From positions 186,001 through 250,000 of the forward strand of contig NZ_JARGDQ010000004.1 of the NCBI RefSeq assembly GCF_029210385.1: a stretch of DNA of 64,000 bases, in the 5' to 3' direction. Positions 26,685 through 34,231 of this stretch are shown one piece after another. Position 1 is the first letter of the stretch; each line of letters begins with the position of its first letter. The position numbers were made by a program, and so were the translations under genes. The notes under the pieces are model-generated. The model worked only from the letters and a program-made list of their open reading frames with translations, was not told the origin of the DNA and did no database searches. Origin of the DNA: Desulfurivibrio dismutans (lineage in GTDB: Bacteria; Desulfobacterota; Desulfobulbia; Desulfobulbales; Desulfurivibrionaceae).

Positions 26685-28565
26685 TCAACCCGGTAGCCCC
26701 AAGCCCTGGCGCTTGCGGACAATCCGTGCCTCCAGGAGGTCGGCGGCCTTGCGCGGATCCGGTTCCACCACGAAGGTGGCGCCCACCAGGGCCTCCAGGC
26801 CGTTTAGGGCCAGGTCGGTCACCGTTTGCGAACCCAGGATGTTGGGCGGCAGCCCCAGGTGGGTGTAAATGCCGCTGGCCACGGCGTACATGCCGATGGC
26901 GGCGGCCTTTTCCGAATACCACTCCGGCGAGGAGGCGGCCACCGGCAAATCGGAAATATCCACCCCCAGGGCATCGGCGATCAAAGCGCAGAGGTGGATG
27001 ATGCGCGAGTTGTCCACGCAACTGCCGAAATGGACCACCGGGGGAATCCCCAGGGCGCCGCAGATCTCCTTTAACCCCGGCCCGGCTTGGTCGATGGCCT
27101 CCGGCAGCAGCAGCCCCGCCTTGCCGGCGGCGGTGGTCACGCAGCCGGTTACCAGCACCAGGATGTCCCGCTCGATCAGGGCTTTGGCCAGGCCGACGTT
27201 GCCCGAGTCCTGCTGGAACTTGGGGTTGTTGCAGCCGACAATCCCCACCACCCCGCGAATCTTGCCGGCCTTGATGGCCTCCAGCAGCGGGGTCAGGCTG
27301 CCGCCCAGGGCGCTGAGCACCGCCTCGTTGCTGAAACCGGTCATGATCTCCACCGGCTCGCCGGGGATCTCCACCCGTTGGGGGTCGCGCCTGCCAAAAC
27401 CGTCGATGGCCAACTGCACGATCTCCTTGGCCTGCTTAAGGGCGGTGGCCGGCTTGATGTCGAAATGCACCGCCCCGGTGAAGCGGGCCTTGTTGGCGGT
27501 GGTGATAAACTTGGTATGATAACAGCCGGCGGCCTGCAGCAGGCTGGGCATGATGCACTGGTAATCCACCACCACCGCCTCCACCGCGCCGGTGACCACG
27601 GCCAGCTCGGTCATCAGGTGGTTGCCGGCCATGGGAATACCCTGGCGGGCCAGGATCTCGTTGCCGGTGCAGCACAGGCCGGCGACGTTGATCCCGTCGG
27701 CCCCGGCCTTTTGCGCCAGGGCCAGCATCCCCGGGTCGTTGGCGGCGGCCACGATCATCTCGCTGACCACCGGGTTGTGGCCATGCACCAGGATGTTGAC
27801 CTGTTCCTTTTTGATCACCCCCAGGTTGACGGTGGACTTCTTGGGGCTGGGGGTGCCGAAGATCACGTCGGAAAGTTCGGTGCCGATCATCGAGCCGGCC
27901 CAGCCGTCGGCCAGGGCGGTACGGGCGGCATGGACCAGGGTGCTGGCGGCGTCGTTGTCGCAGCCCATGTGGGTGCGGTGCATCATCTCGGCGATCTCCC
28001 GGTCCACTCCCCGGGGGGTCATGCCCAAAGAGCGCCAGATGGCCCGGCGCTTCTCCGGCACCCGGCTTAAGAAGGCCACTTCCTTTTTGCGGCTGCCGAA
28101 ATCGGCATAGAGGATGTCCATCACCGCCCGGGCCACGGCCAGCAGCTCACCGCCTGCGGCATCGGCCACCCCCAGTTCGTCGGCGATGCGGCGCAGCTTG
28201 GCCTCGTCTTTGATTTGATAGTCCTTGGTTTCCCCCTCGACGATGGCCTCCAGCACCTCGATCAGGTCCCGACCATGATCGGAATGACCGGCGGAGCCGC
28301 CGGCGATAAAACGGCCGAAGTTGCGGGCCACCACCACATCGGCATCGGCGCCGCAAACCCCGCGGGGCATCTTGGCGGTGATCCGGCAGGGGCCCATCAC
28401 GCAGTTGCGGCAACTGGTGCCCAGTTCACAGAACTTGCAGTGGGGGGTCTGCTGTTCCAGTCGGTCCCAGGCGGTTTCCACCCCGTCCCGCTCGGCCTTG
28501 CGCAGCATGGCCCGGGCATCTTCCCACAGTGATTTTTCCTCGATGGATTTCTTCTTCTCCGCCAT
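26685..28565 (-). CDS. cooS: Anaerobic Ni-Fe-S carbon monoxide dehydrogenase, catalytic subunit
   Basis: CooS interconverts CO and CO2 at a Ni-4Fe-4S C-cluster. The 626 residues match the family length. The N-terminal cysteines read C43-x2-C46, C52-x2-C55-x4-C60 and C71. C52, C55, C60 and C71 align with the B-cluster ligands. The D-cluster motif is CX2C (C43, C46), with Ser51 where CX7C enzymes have Cys; this form is known from Desulfovibrio vulgaris, where the D-cluster is [2Fe-2S]. GGGAGGT precedes the ATG. No cooC, cooF or acetyl-CoA synthase gene is adjacent, so the electron partner is unknown. Confidence 0.96.
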   Translation of the reverse strand: MAEKKKSIEEKSLWEDARAMLRKAERDGVETAWDRLEQQTPHCKFCELGTSCRNCVMGPCRITAKMPRGVCGADADVVVARNFGRFIAGGSAGHSDHGRDLIEVLEAIVEGETKDYQIKDEAKLRRIADELGVADAAGGELLAVARAVMDILYADFGSRKKEVAFLSRVPEKRRAIWRSLGMTPRGVDREIAEMMHRTHMGCDNDAASTLVHAARTALADGWAGSMIGTELSDVIFGTPSPKKSTVNLGVIKKEQVNILVHGHNPVVSEMIVAAANDPGMLALAQKAGADGINVAGLCCTGNEILARQGIPMAGNHLMTELAVVTGAVEAVVVDYQCIMPSLLQAAGCYHTKFITTANKARFTGAVHFDIKPATALKQAKEIVQLAIDGFGRRDPQRVEIPGEPVEIMTGFSNEAVLSALGGSLTPLLEAIKAGKIRGVVGIVGCNNPKFQQDSGNVGLAKALIERDILVLVTGCVTTAAGKAGLLLPEAIDQAGPGLKEICGALGIPPVVHFGSCVDNSRIIHLCALIADALGVDISDLPVAASSPEWYSEKAAAIGMYAVASGIYTHLGLPPNILGSQTVTDLALNGLEALVGATFVVEPDPRKAADLLEARIVRKRQGLGLPG

Positions 28566-28690
28566 CTTTCGACCTCCCGGATAAGTTGATGATCACAATT
28601 CCGCCGACCGGCCACAAAAAGCCGGCAACTGCCACAGCGGCGACCAAATCACGTTAGCAAAGCGGCCCCGGGGCGTCAAGCGAGGGTATT

Positions 28691-28734
28691 GGCCACTTTT
28701 GCGTTGCAGCCACCAGATAAGTTGGGTAGCGTCA
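28691..28734 (+). repeat. 44-bp direct repeat flanking selO, left copy
   Basis: Identical to the right copy (30274) at 34 of 44 positions without gaps; the core TTGCAGCCA and TGGGTAGC are invariant. It lies about 60 bases before the selO start. Confidence 0.6.
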
Positions 28735-28797
28735 ATTAACAGTGACTTACGGAAAAAGAGTGCTTGCAAAAATTACGGAAAGGTTAGGAGGCAACCC

Positions 28798-30261
28798 ATA
28801 AACTTCCCATTTGACAACAGCTACGCTCGACTGCCCGAGGAGTTCTTCAGCCCGGCCAAACCCGCCGGGGTTGCGGCGCCACGGTTGTTGCTGTTCAACG
28901 AGGCCTTGGCCGACCAGCTTGGCATTGAGCGCGACGGGGCAACGGACGATGAGTTGGCGCAGGTTTTCAGCGGGCAGCGCCTGGTGGAGGGCTCCCAGCC
29001 CCTGGCCCAGGCTTATGCCGGCCATCAGTTTGGCCAGTTTGTGCCGCAATTGGGCGATGGCCGGGCCATTCTGCTGGGCGAGGTGGTCAACCGGCAAGGG
29101 CGGCGCTTCGATCTCCAATTAAAAGGTGCCGGCCGCACCCTGTTTTCCCGAGGCGGTGACGGCCTGGCCCCCATTGGCCCGGTGCTGCGCGAATTTCTGG
29201 TCAGTGAAGCCATGTATGCCCTGGGGGTGCCGACGACCCGGGCCCTGGCGGCGGTGGCCACCGGGGCGACCGTCGAGCGTGAACGGCCGTTGCCGGGGGC
29301 CATCCTGACCCGGGTGGCGGCCAGCCACTTGCGCATCGGTACCGTCCAGTTATTCGCCGCCCGGGGCAATCGCCAGGCCCTGAACACCCTGGTGGAATAC
29401 ACCCTGCAGCGGCATTATCCCGATCACCCCATCGACCCGACTCCGGCCATGACATTACTGCAGGCCGTCTGCGAACAACAGGCCAGGCTGGTGGCCCGGT
29501 GGATGGCGCTAGGCTTTATTCACGGGGTGATGAACACCGACAACATGACCCTCAGCGGCGAGACCATCGACTACGGCCCCTGCGCCTTTATGGACCAGTA
29601 CGACCCCCAAACCCGCTTCAGCTCCATTGATCACGGCGGGCGCTACGCCTACGGCAACCAGCCGATCATCGCCCAATGGAACCTGGCCCGCCTGGCCGAA
29701 GCCTTGTTACCGACGGAAACCAAGCCCAATGCCAGCCTGGAGCAGGCCAAGGCGATCATCGAACAATTCATGCCGCGCTACGAACAACTTTGGCTGGAGG
29801 CCTTCAACGCCAAGCTGGGGTTGGCCGAAGTCATCGAGGGAGATCGGCAGCGCCTTGAGCACTTACACACCCTGATGCAGGCCGGTACTGCGGACTTCAC
29901 CCAAACCTTCAGAGGCCTGGCCCGCTGGCTGCAAACCGAAGAACTCGCGGCCCTGCCCGCAGGCCTCCAGCAACAGCCTGAACTACCTGCCTGGTTGGCA
30001 GATTGGCAGCAACGTTTAACCCGGCAAGGCCGCACCAGCACAGCAGTGGCCCAGGCGATGAACAGGGTCAACCCTTACGTGATCCCGAGAAACCACAAGG
30101 TGGAGGCCGTCTTGACTGCGGCTGAACAGGGCAACCTGACCCCCTTTAAGCAAATGTTGGCAGCGGTGCGCCGACCTTACGAGGAAGGGCCGGAACAGGC
30201 GGAATTCAGCACCCCGGCCCCACTGACAGAGCGGGTTTATCAGACCTTCTGTGGTACCTGA
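28798..30261 (+). CDS. selO: SelO/YdiU-family protein adenylyltransferase, apparent AUA start
   Basis: SelO is a pseudokinase that transfers AMP to proteins and is linked to redox stress responses. The 487 residues contain GAGRTLFSRGGDG and the active-site segment HGVMNTDNMTLSGETIDYGP, and end FCGT. The N-terminal homology (NFPFDNSYARLPEEFF) begins at codon ATA 28798-28800, six bases after a perfect AGGAGG (28786-28791). No ATG, GTG or TTG lies in frame nearby; the next is a TTG at 28699 that would add 33 unconserved residues. Either AUA is used, or an ATG has mutated or been misread. Related 44-bp repeats flank the gene. Confidence 0.9.
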   Translation: MNFPFDNSYARLPEEFFSPAKPAGVAAPRLLLFNEALADQLGIERDGATDDELAQVFSGQRLVEGSQPLAQAYAGHQFGQFVPQLGDGRAILLGEVVNRQGRRFDLQLKGAGRTLFSRGGDGLAPIGPVLREFLVSEAMYALGVPTTRALAAVATGATVERERPLPGAILTRVAASHLRIGTVQLFAARGNRQALNTLVEYTLQRHYPDHPIDPTPAMTLLQAVCEQQARLVARWMALGFIHGVMNTDNMTLSGETIDYGPCAFMDQYDPQTRFSSIDHGGRYAYGNQPIIAQWNLARLAEALLPTETKPNASLEQAKAIIEQFMPRYEQLWLEAFNAKLGLAEVIEGDRQRLEHLHTLMQAGTADFTQTFRGLARWLQTEELAALPAGLQQQPELPAWLADWQQRLTRQGRTSTAVAQAMNRVNPYVIPRNHKVEAVLTAAEQGNLTPFKQMLAAVRRPYEEGPEQAEFSTPAPLTERVYQTFCGT

Positions 30262-30273
30262 CATCACGGCAGC

Positions 30274-30317
30274 GGCACTTTTTGGCTTGCAGCCAGCAAA
30301 CAAGCTGGGTAGCTTCA
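30274..30317 (+). repeat. 44-bp direct repeat flanking selO, right copy
   Basis: It starts 12 bases after the selO stop and can form a CCAGC/GCTGG hairpin. It matches the left copy at 34 of 44 positions. Confidence 0.6.
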
Positions 30318-30536
30318 GCGAAAAGGTACGCAACCAAACCCAAATGCCAACCTTGGGGAGAAGGCATGGCCCTTGATCATCGGGGGGATGGCGGCTCCGA
30401 TCAGTTCCGGCAACTCCAGCGACAGCTGATTGTGCAGTTGGCCGTCGCGGTGCACGTAGCGAATGTATTCCTGCAACTCGGGGGAAATGGCGACTGGTTG
30501 AGGCCACCAGCCGCCAGCCCGCCGGTTGTTCCCCGA
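30315..30536 (-). pseudogene. Possible gene remnant lacking a start codon
   Basis: A 74-codon open frame on the minus strand reads like real protein in its middle (ISPELQEYIRYVHRDGQL, then LPELIGAAIPPMIKGHAF), but it has no start codon after the stop at 30537. It loses its protein-like character near the right-hand 44-bp repeat. I could not assign a family. It may be the 3' remnant of a gene disrupted when the selO region was inserted. Confidence 0.25.
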
Positions 30537-30542
30537 TCACCG

Positions 30543-30695
30543 CTATTGTCCCAGATGGACGCCACCGATCAGTCCCAGGATTCCCAGGACAATCAGATAA
30601 ACGGCGATGATATAGTTAAGCAGCCGAGGAAAAATCAGGATAAGTACCCCGGAGATCAACGAGATCAAGGGGGCAAGGCTAAAGGTAATATTCAT
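30543..30695 (-). CDS. DUF3096-type small membrane protein
   Basis: The 50-residue protein consists of two hydrophobic helices: ISLISGVLILIFPRLLNYII and AVYLIVLGILGLIG. This matches the short DUF3096 family (P-x-LLNYI motif) of unknown function. The ATG at 30695 has AGGAG five bases upstream. It is short enough to be missed by standard gene callers. Confidence 0.75.
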   Translation of the reverse strand: MNITFSLAPLISLISGVLILIFPRLLNYIIAVYLIVLGILGLIGGVHLGQ

Positions 30696-30902
30696 TGCAG
30701 GCTCCTGTTTGAGTTTTGCGCAATCCCCGCCGGGATAACCTGTTCATGGTAGTGGAATGCCATGCCGGCCGTCAAAGTAATATTACTGGCCTTTCCTTTG
30801 GCTGGTATTTATGATTCTGTTATCACAACAGCAACAGAGACTGACCTTCGGAGCACATAGTCTGAAACAATGATGCGGATTCGCAAAAGGAGTTCGTTGC
30901 CC

Positions 30903-32366
30903 ATGCCCAAGGCTATCCGCATATTCTTGATTATCCTGGCCGGGCTGTTCCTGGCGGGATCTCTGCTTGTTGTACTTGCCTGGCTGGTTATTGATGCTGA
31001 TGACTTCAAGGATCAGCTGGAGCAAACCGCCTCCCGGGCTCTGGGGATGAAAGCCGAGGTCCAGGGCCCGTCCCGGGTTCTGCTGTGGCCTGTACCCGGA
31101 CTGCGGTTTGAGGATTTCAGCATCAGCAAAGGCGATTCAGAGTGGCTTAAAGTCTCGGCCTTGGAAGTCCGGGTCCGGATAATGCCCCTGGTCCGCGGCC
31201 GGCTGGAATTGGCCTCTCTTGGTCTGGTGGAACCGAATCTTCGTCTGGAGCGGCTTGAAGAAGAAAGATTCAACTTTATTCCCGACCATGAGCCTGAAAA
31301 ATCAGGACAGGCACAACCTTTGACCATCCAAAACTTTAAGGTTTCAGATCTCAACCTCTCCTTCACCGACCAGGTAGCCGACCAGCGGATAACCGCTGAA
31401 AATTGTGACTGGATCGGACACGACCTGAAATTGAATCCATCTCAGGCCGATGGACCTCAATTGAATCTGCCGGACTTCAACAGCAATCTGACCTGCAGCC
31501 AAATCACCTTGTCGAACCTGGTCGCACTCGGAGTAAAGGCCACAATATCTGCTCAAAGCCAGCAAATCATGATCAGCCAAGTGACCGGAGAGTTGCTCGG
31601 AGGGGAGTTTACAGGCTGGCTGAAAAGCGATTTTGCCGGACCCCGACCCCATCATTCCCTTGAACTTGAACTGGCCGATTTTCAGATCGAACAGTTCATT
31701 AAAACCTTCCGGGAGGAAAAAGGGGCTGAAGGTAGAGCCACATTTATCACCCAGCTGAATTCCTCCGGTCAATCATTCCCTGAAATCGTGGCCGGCCTCA
31801 ATGGCCAGGCAGAGCTTAACGGCACCGATATTATTCTGTACGGACTCAATATTGACCAACAGCTGACCAACTATGAATCCACTCAGCAGTTCAAGCTGGT
31901 GGATGTGGCTGCCTTTTTCGTGGCCGGTCCGCTCGGCGTCGGCATTACCAGGGGCTACGGCTTTGCCAGTCTTTTCGCTCATACCGGTGAGCAGACCCAT
32001 ATCCGGGAATTGGTTTCAAAATGGGACTTTGCAGATGGGGTGGCCAAGGCCCAAGATGTGGCCTTTGCAACCGCCCAAAACCGCATCGCCCTAAATGGTG
32101 GTCTTGATTATGCGAACTCACGGTTCCAGGACCTGAACGTGGCGGTGGTTGACGTTGATGGTTGTGCGGTGGTTGAACAAGCTATTCATGGCGACTTTCA
32201 GAACCCCAAGGTGGACACCCCCAACTTCCTGGTAGCCCTGACAGGACCGTTTGTGGACATCATAGAACGGGGGGTAGGGCTGTTCACAGATAAAGAATGT
32301 GATCCGTTTTATACCGGTTCAGTTTTTCCTGCGGCGATAGAGCCAGTCGTACAGGCCGGTGAGTGA
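30903..32366 (+). CDS. AsmA-family envelope protein
   Basis: The 487-residue product has an N-terminal membrane segment (AIRIFLIILAGLFLAGSLLVV, split here as residues 4-24) and then the AsmA pattern: DADDFKDQLEQTASRALGMKA, LLWPVPGLRFEDF and, near the C-terminus, LNGQAELNGTDIILYGLNID. AsmA-like proteins affect outer-membrane assembly and phospholipid traffic. ATG 30903 is chosen, with AGGAG ten bases upstream, rather than 30870. The gene looks richer in A+T than its neighbours, a possible sign of transfer. Its last 48 bases overlap the PepSY gene on the opposite strand. Confidence 0.8.
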   Translation: MPKAIRIFLIILAGLFLAGSLLVVLAWLVIDADDFKDQLEQTASRALGMKAEVQGPSRVLLWPVPGLRFEDFSISKGDSEWLKVSALEVRVRIMPLVRGRLELASLGLVEPNLRLERLEEERFNFIPDHEPEKSGQAQPLTIQNFKVSDLNLSFTDQVADQRITAENCDWIGHDLKLNPSQADGPQLNLPDFNSNLTCSQITLSNLVALGVKATISAQSQQIMISQVTGELLGGEFTGWLKSDFAGPRPHHSLELELADFQIEQFIKTFREEKGAEGRATFITQLNSSGQSFPEIVAGLNGQAELNGTDIILYGLNIDQQLTNYESTQQFKLVDVAAFFVAGPLGVGITRGYGFASLFAHTGEQTHIRELVSKWDFADGVAKAQDVAFATAQNRIALNGGLDYANSRFQDLNVAVVDVDGCAVVEQAIHGDFQNPKVDTPNFLVALTGPFVDIIERGVGLFTDKECDPFYTGSVFPAAIEPVVQAGE

Positions 32367-33989
32367 CAGCAGCAGCAGGCCGATGCCGCCAATGGGGACG
32401 ATCAGCATGTAGCCAATCCCCAGCCACTTTTCGAAGATGCGGCCGTTGTGCAATTCAAAAAGCCAGTGCCATAGCGACATCGGGGTGTGGCGGCCGACTT
32501 CCGCCGGCATCCGGGGTGGCTGGCGATAATCGCGGGGGTCGGTGGGCATCATGCCGTCGTGGTAATCCACCCGGAAGCGGGGCCACTGGCCGGTTCCGGC
32601 CTGGGGCGGGATTTTTTCCATTACCACGCCGCTGAGCAGGTCGTTGCTCATGTATGGGTTGCCCCCCTGCAGGCCGGGCCGGGGCAGCCGCTGGGTTTGG
32701 CCGCTGGCCTCTTCCCAGAGATACATGCCCATGAAGGAGCCCACCAGGATCAACCCCGGCTCCACTTCTTCCAAAACCGTTACCCCCATGCCGTGGATCG
32801 GCACCGGCACTCGCCGGGGCGCGAAAGGCCGGCTGAAATCGGCCGGGCCCTGGAAAAAACCGCCCTGGGTGGCCAGCAGCAACTGATCGCTGGCGCTCAG
32901 GTACAGGGCCTTCTGGATGTTGCCGCCAAAGTCGTCGCTGCGGGGGGATAGGGTCAGCAGGGGGTGGTCCTGGTTCAACGAATAAGGGGCCAGGGCGATG
33001 AGCAGCGGCGGCCGCAACAGGGCTCCGCTGACTCCCAGAATCACCAGGAAAATCATGGCATAGACGCCAACCTTTAAGTGCCAGGGCCAGCAGAAGGTGA
33101 AAAAACGACCCGGCCGGCGCCGCCATCTTTTCAGCCAGCGGTTGCGCCAGGGCACATACCATATCACCAGGGCGCTGAGGCCGAGAAAGAGCAGGGCCAG
33201 GGCCACCAGGTCCAGCGGCCATTTGCCCGCCGGGCCGATGATCTCACCGTTGTGCATATCGTGCAAAATCCTGAACCAGGGCACCCGCCGCGGCTGGTCG
33301 GCCGGGGCTGCCGTCAGGTCGGCGGATTCGAAGGTGTAGGTGGTACTTGCTTCGGCTTGGGCTGCTCCGGCGTGGGTTGCTTCAGGCCGGATGTCGTGGG
33401 CGGGCAGCGGGCTGCGATAGGCGCCCCGGCGGGTAAAGGCCACCACGTCCCGGCCGGTGGCGATGACATCCACCACCGCCTCGCCCCGAGCCCCCGGCAA
33501 CTCCACCAATCGCCATGGTTGTCGCGGTGGCTGGTGGTAAAGGCCGGAGCGGGTGGCGGCCAGCAATTCCACCATCGGCGGTATCGTCGGGTTGTCTTCA
33601 GGCTTGGCGGTGGTATCTTCGGCGTCGTGGTTAAGCGGCCGGGCCAGCAGCCCCAGGGTGTCGCGCCGGTATGGGGGCGCCGGGAAACCCTGCTCCAGCA
33701 TGGTAAAACTGCGGCCGCCGTCGGGGCTGTACGCCACGCCGGGCTTGCCGGCCAGGAACCACTCTTTCCCGATAATGGTGCCGGTGCGCAGGTACATGCG
33801 GTTCCAGTTGTGGGGCTGGTAGTTGTCCGGGGTGATGGCCCAGGGTACGGACAATGAGCTGATCGGACCGGGGTTGTTCAGCAGCAGGCCGCTTAAGCCC
33901 ATGGCCAGCAGGTAAAGCACCAGCAGGAGGCCTAAATATTTGTGCAGGGCTTTGGAACCACGGAAAATAACGCGAAAAATAAAAGACAA
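32319..33989 (-). CDS. PepSY-associated transmembrane protein
   Basis: The 556-residue protein has membrane helices near residues 14-36, 262-284, 307-330 and 522-545. The HKYLGLLLVLYLLAMGLSGLLLN start and the repeated W-x-ILHDMHNG / WLFELHNG motifs are typical of PepSY_TM proteins with conserved His residues, which include ferric or flavin reductase-like proteins. Large periplasmic loops recall beta-propeller blades (GVAYSPDGGRSF). The start is a TTG at 33989 behind GGGGAG. Its substrate is unknown. The end overlaps the AsmA-like gene tail to tail. Confidence 0.75.
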   Translation of the reverse strand: MSFIFRVIFRGSKALHKYLGLLLVLYLLAMGLSGLLLNNPGPISSLSVPWAITPDNYQPHNWNRMYLRTGTIIGKEWFLAGKPGVAYSPDGGRSFTMLEQGFPAPPYRRDTLGLLARPLNHDAEDTTAKPEDNPTIPPMVELLAATRSGLYHQPPRQPWRLVELPGARGEAVVDVIATGRDVVAFTRRGAYRSPLPAHDIRPEATHAGAAQAEASTTYTFESADLTAAPADQPRRVPWFRILHDMHNGEIIGPAGKWPLDLVALALLFLGLSALVIWYVPWRNRWLKRWRRRPGRFFTFCWPWHLKVGVYAMIFLVILGVSGALLRPPLLIALAPYSLNQDHPLLTLSPRSDDFGGNIQKALYLSASDQLLLATQGGFFQGPADFSRPFAPRRVPVPIHGMGVTVLEEVEPGLILVGSFMGMYLWEEASGQTQRLPRPGLQGGNPYMSNDLLSGVVMEKIPPQAGTGQWPRFRVDYHDGMMPTDPRDYRQPPRMPAEVGRHTPMSLWHWLFELHNGRIFEKWLGIGYMLIVPIGGIGLLLLSLTGLYDWLYRRRKN

Positions 33990-34196
33990 TTTACTCTCCC
34001 CTCGGAAAAATAGAAAAACAGGTGGATTGACGATGGCCGGTGATCGGGATTCCTTACCCCAGTATGAACCTCTGTCAATGACCTTGTTCCGGCTCGGCGG
34101 CAGTTTAACTATTTTTTAACCCTTGCGTTGTTACGGTATTTCCCACTTGCGGCTTGCTCGACTCTCCACTAAACTCCAAAAATTTCATGCCCCACC

Positions 34197-34231
34197 CCGC
34201 CAAAAGTAGTCCATGGACGGACTTTTGGCGG
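34197..34231. repeat. 35-bp palindrome centred on the hflX start codon
   Basis: Arms CCGCCAAAAGT (34197-34207) and ACTTTTGGCGG (34221-34231) are perfect complements, and the middle contains GTCCATGGAC, whose ATG is the hflX start at 34213. In RNA this would place the initiator codon in the tip of a hairpin; in DNA it could be an operator. No Shine-Dalgarno sequence is visible upstream. Confidence 0.7.

Noticed and set aside
28691-30317. The 44-bp repeats as integron attC sites around a cassette
   Set aside because: Only the left copy contains a GTTRRRY-like core, and no paired R''/L'' sites or integrase are seen.
30282-30752. A plus-strand open frame after selO
   Set aside because: It is low-complexity and starts inside the 44-bp repeat; the minus strand holds a convincing DUF3096 gene in the same place.
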